Positions 8,087 to 16,596 of a stretch of 44,484 nt of DNA are shown here, one piece after another (position 1 is the first letter of the stretch; every line of letters starts with the position of its first letter). This DNA comes from DATFYP01 sp035626235 (GTDB lineage: Archaea > Thermoproteota > Nitrososphaeria > Nitrososphaerales > Gagatemarchaeaceae): positions 1-44,484 of the forward strand of contig DASPOB010000008.1 of the NCBI GenBank assembly GCA_035626235.1. Direction: 5' to 3'. Both the position numbers and the translations under genes were made by a program. The notes beneath the pieces are model-generated. The model was not told the DNA's origin. It worked only from the letters and a program-made list of their open reading frames with translations, and did no database searches.

Positions 8087-9437
8087 CGCTTGATTGGCTG
8101 GCCTCCTCTAATGAGACGTTCTCAATCTTCGTAAAGTGCCTGATGCCGAGCACTATCGCCGCTGCCAGGAACTGGAGAGCCCCCACGAAGAAGAAGAGGC
8201 CGCCCACCCCGAACGAGCTTATCAGTGCGAACTCGACAAGGGCGATCACGATGAATCCCACTCGCCACGCCGTCGTTTGCAGGCCGCTTACGAAACCCCG
8301 CAAAGCAGTGGGGAAGATTTCGGCTCCGATGCTTATGAGGGGAACCTCGGCGAGGCCTCCCCAGGATCCCACCAGCACCACGATGGCTATGAGGGGGACT
8401 ATCGACGAGTGAAACTCGTAAATCAGGAAGCTCGAGAACCCGCCGGCGAGGATGGAGAAGAACACCGTGTTCATCCTCCCAAGCTTGTCGATGAAGAACG
8501 CCCCCGAAAGCATCACCAGCATGCCCGGTGCGAAGAGCAGCCCGGTGTAGAGCAGCGAGTTTGCCGCGCTGATGTTGTACGACGCGAGGATGAACGGATA
8601 GTAGTAGGTCCCCAGGCCAGCGGAGACCGCGACCAGCATCAGCGACGCGAAGCACAGCGTTGCGATCCCGAGCGACCTCTTGGAGAGGAACAGAGACAAC
8701 GCGCTCCTTCCCTTGGCCGTCGGGGGGCCCTGGCCGACGGCTTCCTGCGTGAGCGCGCTCGAGTCCAACGTGCTGCCTGTGACTGACCTGATTACCTTCT
8801 GAAGGTCGGCGATCCGGCCCTTCTTCAGCAACCATCTAGGCGATTCTGGTGCCTTGATTCTTAGGACGATTCCAACTGCTATTGGGATGAGCCCAGTGGC
8901 GGTCATCACCCTCCATTCCGTAGCGCCCGCCAGACTCGAAGTCAGCGCCCAACCCATGATGTATCCCATCAGCTGCCCGGCGGCCGTTACGAGCCAGAAT
9001 ATCATGATCATCATCCCCCGCTTCAGTTTGGGCGAGAATTCCGTCACGAGGGGTATCACTGCCGGGTAGTCGCCCCCCACTGAGAACCCTACGAGGAGAC
9101 GCAGAGCCACGTAGACTGGGAATGTTGTGGCGAAGATGTTCAGGGCTACGAAAACGCCCATCATCATGAGGTCGATGGTGAAGAGGAGCTTCCTGCCGTA
9201 TCGGTCGACCAGCACACCGAAGATGAGGGCACCCAGCAAGATTCCGAAGTTCATGTACAGCACGACTGCGCTGTAGGCCGCGGCCGTCACGTTGAAGTAT
9301 GCCAGAATTCCAAAGGAAGACCCCGTCGTGACGCCGGCGACGTTGTAGAAATCTGAGAATCCCCCTATGGCCGCCGTAATCACGAGGTACCAGTGGTAGG
9401 GTCTTAGCCTGGCTTTGTCCAAAACGTCGAACGACAA
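8079..9437 (-). CDS. MFS transporter (sugar/organic-acid porter type)
   Basis: 452-residue major facilitator with about 12 hydrophobic helices. MFS motif A is visible as GVLVDRYGRKLLF between helices 2 and 3, followed by RLLVGFSVGGDYP on helix 4, which resembles the sugar/aromatic-acid:H+ symporter branch. The central cytosolic loop (about 205-250) is polar. The start is TTG, about 30 nt downstream of a strong TATA box and therefore nearly leaderless. It is the first gene of a two-gene operon with the amidohydrolase. The substrate is unknown; an amide or small acid that feeds the hydrolase would make sense. Confidence 0.88.
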   Translation of the reverse strand: MSFDVLDKARLRPYHWYLVITAAIGGFSDFYNVAGVTTGSSFGILAYFNVTAAAYSAVVLYMNFGILLGALIFGVLVDRYGRKLLFTIDLMMMGVFVALNIFATTFPVYVALRLLVGFSVGGDYPAVIPLVTEFSPKLKRGMMIMIFWLVTAAGQLMGYIMGWALTSSLAGATEWRVMTATGLIPIAVGIVLRIKAPESPRWLLKKGRIADLQKVIRSVTGSTLDSSALTQEAVGQGPPTAKGRSALSLFLSKRSLGIATLCFASLMLVAVSAGLGTYYYPFILASYNISAANSLLYTGLLFAPGMLVMLSGAFFIDKLGRMNTVFFSILAGGFSSFLIYEFHSSIVPLIAIVVLVGSWGGLAEVPLISIGAEIFPTALRGFVSGLQTTAWRVGFIVIALVEFALISSFGVGGLFFFVGALQFLAAAIVLGIRHFTKIENVSLEEASQSSVG

Positions 9438-9463
9438 AGTAACGAAATTTGCAGAATTTGCCT

Positions 9464-9473
9464 CTTATATAGG
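9464..9473 (-). promoter_or_regulatory. TATA box for the MFS/amidohydrolase operon
   Basis: On the minus strand the box reads CTATATAAG, one of the best TATA matches in the window. It is centred near 9468 and predicts transcription from about 9442, five bases before the TTG start. Confidence 0.65.
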
Positions 9474-9681
9474 TATGGAACCCAAATGCATTCTTCAGCC
9501 GCGAAGTGACCCACGCCGTCGGTTCGCCGTCGCTTCGAAGGGACGTGGTGGCTCCTGGGCGCACCTACGCTTGCTCGTGTCCGTGCGGGACCATGCGACC
9601 CGGCGCCGTCTGACTGGAGCGACCGTTCCTTGTGTCCCAGGCGGTCTACTTGGCCACCGTTGACGGCGGAGCGGGAGACCG

Positions 9682-9690
9682 CTAAAATAG
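9682..9690 (+). promoter_or_regulatory. TATA box for the alpha/beta hydrolase gene
   Basis: CTAAAATAG is centred 25 nt before the GTG at 9711. The 9438-9710 gap holds two divergent promoters and nothing else recognisable. Confidence 0.55.
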
Positions 9691-9710
9691 CCAGGTGAAA
9701 TGGACGTTGC

Positions 9711-10571
9711 GTGCCGAACTTCGACGCGAACGGAGTGGGCCTGTTCTACGAGGAGCATGGAAACGGCGAGCCTGTCGTCTTCGTCCATGGGACCCTTTGC
9801 GACCACACCGTGTGGAAGCTTCAGACTGATGCCATCTCGCTGGAGTTCAGGACGATAGCGTACAGCAGGCGCTACGCCTACCCAAACACCAGGCAGGGCG
9901 ACGTGATGGACAGCACGGTGCAGAACAACGCAGAGGACCTCCACGCCCTGGTCAACGGTCTCGGAGCAGGCAAGGTGCACATGATAGGCCACTCCTATGG
10001 CGGATTCATCTCCCTTTATTTCGCCCTCAAACACCCCGAGATGCTCCACTCCCTCACCCTCGCCAACGCCGCCGTCGCCACCCTGCTGGTCTCGCGGCCC
10101 AGCCCTTCGGCTCTCCTTTCTTTACTGCTCAGGTCGCCCGGCGTGGCGATGTCTGCGCGCAGGCTGGTCAACGCGACGGCCGCGAGCGTAAGAGCCGTCG
10201 AAGGCGGGGACGCGGCCGCCCCCCTGCGGCTGTTCGTGCCTACCATCTCGGGCACCAGGAAAGATCTCCCTCCCCGGCCCGCAGGATTCGAGCAGATGGT
10301 TACGCGCAACGCAAGGACCCTGAAAGAGACCACGACCACCTTCCCCCCTGTCACAAGGACGGAAGTGCGCACCGTCAGCGTTCCCACCCAGGTGATCTGG
10401 GGAGAATTCAGCACCCCGTGGGACTACAGGGTGAGCCGGACCTTGGCGGAGTCGATTCCGTCAGGAGAAAGGTCCATCATTCCGGGCACCAGCCACTTCT
10501 CCTTTTCGGAGAAGCCCGCCTACGCCAGCGGGGTAATCTTGAGCTTCCTGCGGAAGCACAGAGCCGGCTAG
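9711..10571 (+). CDS. alpha/beta hydrolase
   Basis: 286-residue alpha/beta-hydrolase-fold protein. Seen: an oxyanion HG (VVFVHGTLCDH), the nucleophile elbow GHSYGG with an intact serine, a helical cap between about 130 and 215, and the C-terminal histidine in GTSHFSFSEKP. The acid residue is probably within VIWGEFSTPWD. Members are esterases, lipases, haloperoxidases or C-C hydrolases; the substrate is unknown. The start is GTG, leaderless by its TATA spacing. The gene converges on the asparagine-synthetase-like gene, with stop codons overlapping by 4 nt. Confidence 0.85.
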   Translation: MPNFDANGVGLFYEEHGNGEPVVFVHGTLCDHTVWKLQTDAISLEFRTIAYSRRYAYPNTRQGDVMDSTVQNNAEDLHALVNGLGAGKVHMIGHSYGGFISLYFALKHPEMLHSLTLANAAVATLLVSRPSPSALLSLLLRSPGVAMSARRLVNATAASVRAVEGGDAAAPLRLFVPTISGTRKDLPPRPAGFEQMVTRNARTLKETTTTFPPVTRTEVRTVSVPTQVIWGEFSTPWDYRVSRTLAESIPSGERSIIPGTSHFSFSEKPAYASGVILSFLRKHRAG

Positions 10572-12463
10572 CGCCGCTCACCGATGCCGTCCGAAAAGAA
10601 CCGCCGAAGGGTCAGCTCGAAGGTAATCAGGTAATGGATCCTCTCCCGATTGTCTCGGCGTCCATTCATGTGGTCCCTGACGAGTCGGTCCACGTAGTCT
10701 TTCCTAACGATGTTATACTCGTACATCAGCGAGTTCTTGTTTGCAACCGTCCGGCCCATGAGGTCTCTCCAGCAGGCTGACCTTCGGAGGGACGCGGAGA
10801 AGTCGACATAGCCCATGGGGGTGGGTAAAACGATGCGCCCCCTGCTCGCCCTCGCGAGGGTTCGGCTTGCCCTGTTGGGTGCGCTCGTGAGGACGGTCCC
10901 GATGAGCCACATCGTCTCGCCGCGATTGGGACTCAATCCCGTCCTTGTGTACGGGATGTCAGAGAGCTCCCTCGAGAGTGACCGAAGGAACTTCCTGTAT
11001 ATCCGGTGGTGGTATCGCATCTCGACGGGAATGCGGGTTATGACGTCGATGAACCCGTTGTCGAGGGCCGGAACCGAATCCTCGAAATAGTTCCTGGTAA
11101 GCACATGCCCCATGTTCAAGAAGCGCTCCCTTGTCTTGATGGCGAAGTAGTCGGCCTTGTCCGGCATTGTGCTCCCCTTGGACTGGGACACCAGTCTCAG
11201 GAACGCCGCTTCTACGGACTGCTCCCCAGTTCCAACGAACTCGGGATAAAGGAGCAGCCTTAGCTCCTCCTTGCCGAAGACCGCCCACTTGTGTTCTAGG
11301 ACCTCAGCGAGCTGCGATGGACTCTTCGCATCGATGATCTTCTCGGTCAAGGGCGTCGCCTTGGTGGCGACGAAGTTTCCGCTGAGCAGCTCAAGGGCAA
11401 TACCGTCCAGCGCCACGTCGACGGAGCCTTGGAATTTCTTGTCCGCCAGCACGATGAAGGACAGCCCAATTAATTCGGCTCCGTCCGAAAGTTCGATGAC
11501 TTCCTCAACGAACTTCGTCTCTTCTTCCGGGGTGAAGGCGCAGACCATGTGGGGGGCCCGCGCGGCGCGGGCTACCCTGCCTGCGATTGCGAGTTCGTAG
11601 AACCCCCGAATCCCGAACGTGTAGGTGGTTATGTCCTCCCTTCCGGCGCAGGCCGCCAGAACCGCCCTCGAGTCGAGCCCGCCGCTCAGGCCCACCGAGT
11701 ACCTGAGGGTCCTGTCCCGCGTCCGGAGGGCCACCGCGCGCCTGAATGCCGCGGCAAGCCTTTCGCTCATTGCATCCTCGCCGGCGTCGCCGTCCTCTCG
11801 GTAGTTCACATCCCAGTACTGAACTAGGTCAGTTCTGCCTTCGCGCCACGTGAGGACTGATCCAGGGGGGAGGACTTGTATGCCTTCGAACCACGTCTCG
11901 TTGCCCCATATTCCTAGCCTGCCGTAGCGGAAGAACTTCTTGGGCGCCTCCGGATTGAGTTTCTTGGAGTACAGCGGATAGTCAAGGATAGCCTTTGCTT
12001 CGGTTGCAAACGCCAGTTCCTTTCCCTTGGTCCAGTAGTGTAGGGGCCTCGTTCCAAACCGGTCGCCCACCAGATGGACAGCCTCGTCGGCCTCGTCGAA
12101 GATTACGAACGAGAAAGACCCGTTCAACTCCGTCAGGGCCTGCGCCCCCTTGTCTTGGAAGGAAGCGAGTACTCGCCCCAGCCACCCCGTGGAGTAACCG
12201 ACGCCGGCCTGTTTCGAGGGGGGACCGGGGTCCGCGTAGTACACCATCCCCTCACCCACGATTCCAGACGTCTTGCCCGATCCGAAGACAGGCTGAGGTT
12301 CGCGGTTGAATATGCCGAGATGGACCCTGCCGACATCAAGAACTGACCCATGATAGACCTCCTTCTTGTGACTGGGGAGGTGAACTAAGTCCTCCGCCAT
12401 CACGTCAATGGTGCGAGGAGGGACGGCGCCACTTCCGCGCACGTATCCGACGATTCCGACCAA
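10568..12463 (-). CDS. asparagine-synthetase-like protein lacking the glutaminase cysteine
   Basis: 631-residue protein with the two-domain layout of AsnB: an N-terminal class II amidotransferase (Ntn) fold (about 1-200, with DRFGTRPLHYW and ELNGSFSFVIFD recognisable) and a C-terminal ATP-pyrophosphatase synthetase domain with the PP-loop SGGLDSR (about 259). Normal enzymes begin Met-Cys-Gly-Ile, and the exposed Cys2 is the glutaminase nucleophile. Here the chain begins Met-Val-Gly-Ile-Val-Gly. The start is TTG, and a TGA lies immediately upstream in frame, so no cysteine-bearing alternative start exists. It could use free ammonia or form another amide bond, as beta-lactam synthetase and some peptide cyclases do. 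The gene is monocistronic. Confidence 0.82.
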   Translation of the reverse strand: MVGIVGYVRGSGAVPPRTIDVMAEDLVHLPSHKKEVYHGSVLDVGRVHLGIFNREPQPVFGSGKTSGIVGEGMVYYADPGPPSKQAGVGYSTGWLGRVLASFQDKGAQALTELNGSFSFVIFDEADEAVHLVGDRFGTRPLHYWTKGKELAFATEAKAILDYPLYSKKLNPEAPKKFFRYGRLGIWGNETWFEGIQVLPPGSVLTWREGRTDLVQYWDVNYREDGDAGEDAMSERLAAAFRRAVALRTRDRTLRYSVGLSGGLDSRAVLAACAGREDITTYTFGIRGFYELAIAGRVARAARAPHMVCAFTPEEETKFVEEVIELSDGAELIGLSFIVLADKKFQGSVDVALDGIALELLSGNFVATKATPLTEKIIDAKSPSQLAEVLEHKWAVFGKEELRLLLYPEFVGTGEQSVEAAFLRLVSQSKGSTMPDKADYFAIKTRERFLNMGHVLTRNYFEDSVPALDNGFIDVITRIPVEMRYHHRIYRKFLRSLSRELSDIPYTRTGLSPNRGETMWLIGTVLTSAPNRASRTLARASRGRIVLPTPMGYVDFSASLRRSACWRDLMGRTVANKNSLMYEYNIVRKDYVDRLVRDHMNGRRDNRERIHYLITFELTLRRFFSDGIGERR

Positions 12464-12904
12464 TCAAAATCCCCGAAAAAGTTCCGAGCCGAAGGGTCTG
12501 CCCGCCAATTTAAGGTTAGACCATGAAAGCCGTCGAAGGCAGTTGGTTGGTAGGCTGAACAGCGGCCGGGCTCGCTGACGCAGCCCGCCGTCGTAATACC
12601 CTAGAATGGCTCCGTTTTCGCCAATCAAGGCTCGATTCTTGGCCTTCTCGTCCACCCGGGTGTTCCTGGCCTTTCGCCAATGCCTCAACCCGCCCTGCCA
12701 CTGCCGGCCGATCTCATACGGTCGACACGACTTCCTGGATTCAGTAGCCTTAAGTAAGAAGTGACAACGAGGCGCCAGACCAACGGAGACGCAACATCAG
12801 ATTTGCAGCTCAATCGCGCCAGCGTCGAAATTGCCCATGCGTCCGCCGGTCCATGGCCGGGTGCACTGCCGGTCCCCCGTCCGCCCAGATGAACTGCGAG
12901 GGGA
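12464..12904. other. 441-nt divergent intergenic region
   Basis: Lies between the divergent AsnB-like and threonine-synthase-like genes. On the minus strand, CCTTAAATTG at 12506-12515 is a plausible TATA box for the AsnB-like gene, leaving a roughly 20-nt leader with a GGGGAT Shine-Dalgarno-like stretch. CCTTAAGTAAG at 12744-12754 is TATA-like on the plus strand and would give the threonine-synthase-like gene a leader of about 125 nt. No convincing gene or known riboswitch is seen; short open frames here look like chance. Confidence 0.4.
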
Positions 12905-14149
12905 TTGGGAATCACGAGGTCCGTTTCGGAAGACGATCGTCCTTCGAGGCCTGCCCCCTTCGTCCAAAAGTGCGTCAGGTGCTCACGGACCTACGGCATA
13001 AGGGAGCACGTGACTACTTGCGAATGCTCGGGGATGACTGCGTTCGAATACTCGAGTGAGTCACTTCATTGGCCTCCGCCGAAGAACGTTTCAGGTCTCG
13101 CCAGATATTGGCCCCTTCTGCCGATCATTGACCCCGCGAACATCTTGAAACAAGACAGTACCTCGGCCCTTCCGACTCCTCTATACAGGTCGGCACGGAT
13201 CGGCGAGGAGATCGGCCTCAGGAACCTCTGGATCAAGGACGAGTCCGTCCATCACACCAAGACGTTCAAGGACAGGGACGCGCTCGTCACCGTGTCAAGA
13301 TTCCAGGAACTGGGCCTGCACGAATTCGTCATGTCGTCCACAGGAAACACGGCGGCGGCCTTCGCCTACGCCGTGGGGATGGCCGCGGCCTCGTTGAAGG
13401 CTCACATCTTCCTCCCGAAGGGAACCATCATTGATTTCCCTCTCGCACGCGAGGACAGCACAAAGGTCTCGTTTGTAGACGGCGACTACAGCTCAGCCAT
13501 AGTCGAGGCAAAGGAGTTCTCGAAGTCGAGGGGGATTCCTTTGGAAGGGGGTTTCTCCAACCCGTGCAGGACCGAGGCTGCCAAGACCATCGCCTACGAG
13601 ATTGCAGAATCTGGGGTTCGGCCTGACTGGTACGTTCAGGGGGTGACGAACGGGGCTGGAGCTTACGGATTCTACAAAGGATACTCAGAGCTGGTCCGCT
13701 TCGGCGTTGTGGAAAGGGCACCCAGGCTGCTGTGCGTACAACCCGACGGATGCGCCCCGATGGTGAGCGCATTCAGGGCGGGGAGGGAGAAGCTTGCACG
13801 GGAAGACGTCCCCTCCGAGTCGCGCACGTTTGTCACGACGCTGTCCTGTACCAACCCGGCATACAGCTATCCCTACATGAGGGAGGCAGTCTTGGACTCT
13901 GGCGGAGGTTTTGAAGAGGCCTCCGACAGAGAAATAGCCAACGCATTCATCCTTCTCCTGAAGTTGGAAGGGAGGCTCGTCGACCCTGCCGTGGCAGTTG
14001 GCCTCGCGGGCATCGTCAGGGCCTTTGAGTCTGGCACCGTTGACCGGGACGAGGTCATCGTGCTCAGCCTGTCCGGCGGCATCCGCGGAGACGGCACCAC
14101 CGACAGGAAGATGGACTTGGCTCGAGGGGAGCGCCCCGAGTCATCCTGA
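12905..14149 (+). CDS. thrC: threonine-synthase-like PLP enzyme
   Basis: 414-residue fold-type II PLP enzyme. An N-terminal four-cysteine knuckle (CVRCS...CEC, about 23-40) is typical of archaeal threonine synthases. Then come LWIKDES, HHTKTFKDRD with the probable PLP lysine at about Lys122, the phosphate-binding neighbour SSTGNTAAAFAY, and GVTNGAGAYGFYKGY. Threonine synthase converts O-phosphohomoserine to threonine; relatives make cysteate or act on other phospho-amino acids, so the exact reaction is not certain. The start is TTG, the only in-frame start between an upstream TGA (12890) and the zinc knuckle. The gene converges on the decarboxylase gene downstream, 49 nt apart. Confidence 0.78.
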   Translation: MGITRSVSEDDRPSRPAPFVQKCVRCSRTYGIREHVTTCECSGMTAFEYSSESLHWPPPKNVSGLARYWPLLPIIDPANILKQDSTSALPTPLYRSARIGEEIGLRNLWIKDESVHHTKTFKDRDALVTVSRFQELGLHEFVMSSTGNTAAAFAYAVGMAAASLKAHIFLPKGTIIDFPLAREDSTKVSFVDGDYSSAIVEAKEFSKSRGIPLEGGFSNPCRTEAAKTIAYEIAESGVRPDWYVQGVTNGAGAYGFYKGYSELVRFGVVERAPRLLCVQPDGCAPMVSAFRAGREKLAREDVPSESRTFVTTLSCTNPAYSYPYMREAVLDSGGGFEEASDREIANAFILLLKLEGRLVDPAVAVGLAGIVRAFESGTVDRDEVIVLSLSGGIRGDGTTDRKMDLARGERPESS

Positions 14150-14198
14150 CCGGGTCACAGGCGGGCCTTCCTCGTGCGGCCGACTGCGAGGGCTGACT

Positions 14199-15677
14199 TC
14201 AGGCGTACGACTTCGCGATGCTCCTTCCAATTCTCCTAAGCGTGCGGAAGGTCAAATCGACATCTTCCTTCGTAGTTCTATGATTGGTTATCGAGATGCG
14301 GAGGGCGGTCTTCCCCCTGATTGAAGTGGTCATCAGGAAGGCCTTCCCTGTGAGTTGGGTCGAGTCCGCGATCTTCTGGTTGAGTTCGCTGAGTTCGGAC
14401 TCGGGCATGACCCTCCCGGCCCTTGGCACGAACCTGAAGCAGTACATCTGGAGGACAGGCTTGCACATGGGCTCGAACTCTTCGCTCTTCCTGACTAACC
14501 CATCGAGGTATTCGATCAGCGCGACGTTCCTTTCCAGCAGCCGCCTGTACCCTTCCACTCCGTAGTACTTTATCGACATCCAGACCTTGAGCGCCCTGAA
14601 TCCCCTGGCCATCTGCGGCCCATAGTCCCAGAAGTCGATGCCCGCATAATCTGTCGGCAGGATCCCTTTCAGGTATGGCGCTCGCAGCGCGAAGGTATCC
14701 TTCAGCTTCTTGGAGTCTCTGACGAGGACGCACCCGCACTCGTATGAGACGTACAACCACTTCTGAGGGTCCAGAGTTACGGAATCCGCGAGTTCGAGCC
14801 CGTCAAAAAGCCTCGCCTTCCTGGGAATGATTCTCCCGAATGCGCCGCAAGCCCCGTCCGCGTGAAACCAGAGGTCGTGCTTCTTGCACACCCTGGAGAT
14901 TGCCCTTAGGGGGTCCACGGCCCCCACGTTGATCGAACCGACCTGTGCGACCACGCAGAACGGGTTGTTCCCCGCTATTGCGTCCCTTTCAATCGATTTG
15001 TCCAGGCTTTCCACATTCATGGTGAAGTCCTCATTGCTCTTTACGAGCCTTACACTCTCCTTGCCGAGGCCCAGCAACTGCGCCGCCTTGACGATTGAGG
15101 AATGTCCCTCATGGTCGCTCATGTACAGGAGGAACTTGCCCCTCCTCTTCTCGGACTGGAGCCCTTCGGCGGCAATATTGTAGCCCGCCTTGTCGTGCAA
15201 GCCCGTCACGAGCCCTATGACGTTCGCCATCATTCCGCCGCTCACCAGCAGCCCTCCCGTGTCCTTGCCAAATCCCACCATTTCCGCGAGCCAACCTATG
15301 ACCACCCTTTCCAGCTCGGTGGCTGCCGGGCCGGGCTTCCACGCCCCGACGTTCGCGTTGATGGCGGCGGCAATCTCGTCTCCGAACACGCTCATCATCG
15401 TCCCCGTTGCGTTTGCGAACCCGAACCATCGGGGGGAGCCGAGCAAGGAGCTGTTTGGGATGATCTTTTTTTCCACCTCTTTGACGATTCGGACCGGGCT
15501 CTGGGGCTTGAGGGGCAACGGTTCAGAGAGCAGCTTCTGGATATCCAGAGGTTTCTTCCGGGGGAAGACCCTGGCGGTTCTTATGTCGCCAAAAAACCTG
15601 AGCAGCATGTCAGTCGTCTCGTCGGCGATGGCTCTGAATTGGACCGGGTCCAGGTCAGAGTCAACGCTGTCCGACAC
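14199..15677 (-). CDS. group II PLP-dependent amino-acid decarboxylase
   Basis: 492-residue member of the glutamate/aromatic amino-acid decarboxylase family. Seen: an N-terminal swap segment, SPRWFGFANATG, SGGMMANVIGL, SDHEGHSSIVKAAQLLG (the PLP-ring stacking His), WFHADGACGAFG (PLP-binding Asp), and the Schiff-base lysine in LDPQKWLY (Lys306). The residue before this lysine is usually His; here it is Gln305. It removes the carboxylate from an L-amino acid; glutamate, aspartate, tyrosine or tryptophan are all possible. The start is GTG, about 28 nt after a TATA box. The gene is monocistronic. Confidence 0.87.
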   Translation of the reverse strand: MSDSVDSDLDPVQFRAIADETTDMLLRFFGDIRTARVFPRKKPLDIQKLLSEPLPLKPQSPVRIVKEVEKKIIPNSSLLGSPRWFGFANATGTMMSVFGDEIAAAINANVGAWKPGPAATELERVVIGWLAEMVGFGKDTGGLLVSGGMMANVIGLVTGLHDKAGYNIAAEGLQSEKRRGKFLLYMSDHEGHSSIVKAAQLLGLGKESVRLVKSNEDFTMNVESLDKSIERDAIAGNNPFCVVAQVGSINVGAVDPLRAISRVCKKHDLWFHADGACGAFGRIIPRKARLFDGLELADSVTLDPQKWLYVSYECGCVLVRDSKKLKDTFALRAPYLKGILPTDYAGIDFWDYGPQMARGFRALKVWMSIKYYGVEGYRRLLERNVALIEYLDGLVRKSEEFEPMCKPVLQMYCFRFVPRAGRVMPESELSELNQKIADSTQLTGKAFLMTTSIRGKTALRISITNHRTTKEDVDLTFRTLRRIGRSIAKSYA

Positions 15678-15700
15678 GAGCCTTGCGCCGCTCCGGGTGT

Positions 15701-15710
15701 TCTTATTCTT
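15701..15710 (-). promoter_or_regulatory. TATA box for the decarboxylase gene
   Basis: On the minus strand it reads AAGAATAAGA, about 28 nt before the GTG start; this predicts a leaderless message. Confidence 0.5.
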
Positions 15711-15818
15711 TCGGCGTCAGAACGCGGGCTCAGCGTCCTCGAGTTCAACGTCCCACTTTTCGACTTCGACCTTGACTCGCGGGCGTCGCCAGCCCGCTCG
15801 CCCGCCAGAATTGGTCGT

Positions 15819-16496
15819 CTAGTCTCCAGTCTGCAGATGGAATGTCATGCTCTGGATGCCGAGCTTTCCCGGGCCAGTGAACCTGTTCAGGAACAGGCTG
15901 GTGCCTCCCATCAGGCCAGTCTTCACGCCCAGCTTCAGCGTCTCCATCTTGACTTGCGCATCCTTGTACATGAACGCACCCGGCTCCACATCGATCTGCT
16001 CTCCCGCCCCGAGTTCCCTTTCGAGGACGTTGCCGTACCCATGTATCGCCACGAGGCCAGGGCCCTTGAAGGTGTCTATGAAGAAACCGGTCCCGCCGAA
16101 CATCATGTTCGAAATCCCGGATACCCGGTAGAAGCCGTATTCAACCTGCGACGTGGCAAACAAGAATTGGTGCTCCCTGACGCTAAGTTGGTCCCCGGCC
16201 GCCAGTTCGACGAAGACGAGCTGGCCTGTCGCATCCCTGGAGAAGGCGATTCTGCCGCTCCCCTTGGCTTCCGTCACCACCACCGGCAGGCCTGCAAGGA
16301 TCCTCTTACCGGCACCCTTGAGCACCTTGGCCGAGACCTCGACCTGCGGGTCTCTCCAGAGAAGTATGTGGTGCTCGAAGAAGATGGGCCCCGACGATGG
16401 GTTCAGAGTAACGGTGCAGACGGGCACCAGCTCTCCTCCGACGGTCATGTTGAGCCCGCCGTACGTGATGTCGTGCTTGGTCTCGACCAGGTTCAT
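15819..16496 (-). CDS. AIM24/TIGR00266-family protein
   Basis: 225-residue all-beta protein of the AIM24 family, which is widespread in prokaryotes and has a mitochondrial relative needed for inner-membrane organisation. Diagnostic features are repeated glycine-rich strand turns: GGTGFFIDTFKGPGLV, ELGAGEQIDVEPGAFMY and GGTSLFLNRFTGPGKLGIQS. No signal peptide or membrane helix is seen. The biochemical role of the family is not established. The ATG follows a TATA box (16521-16530) by about 28 nt. The downstream neighbour on the same strand is the decarboxylase, which has its own promoter. Confidence 0.85.
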   Translation of the reverse strand: MNLVETKHDITYGGLNMTVGGELVPVCTVTLNPSSGPIFFEHHILLWRDPQVEVSAKVLKGAGKRILAGLPVVVTEAKGSGRIAFSRDATGQLVFVELAAGDQLSVREHQFLFATSQVEYGFYRVSGISNMMFGGTGFFIDTFKGPGLVAIHGYGNVLERELGAGEQIDVEPGAFMYKDAQVKMETLKLGVKTGLMGGTSLFLNRFTGPGKLGIQSMTFHLQTGD

Positions 16497-16520
16497 GATA
16501 CAAGAGGCTCGCCGTCTTTG

Positions 16521-16530
16521 GGATAAAAAG
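16521..16530 (-). promoter_or_regulatory. TATA box for the AIM24-family gene
   Basis: CTTTTTATCC on the minus strand, centred near 16526; predicted start of transcription about 16500, four bases before the ATG. Confidence 0.55.
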
Positions 16531-16596
16531 TAGACACACAGATGGGCGGGGCCAACTCGAGGCCGAAGGGCGACGGAGAACGGGCTCTTGCTTGCC

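Noticed and set aside
12464..12688. 74-codon minus-strand frame directly upstream of the AsnB-like gene
   Set aside because: It covers the likely promoter of that gene, has only a poor TATA match of its own and no recognisable family; possible but unsupported.
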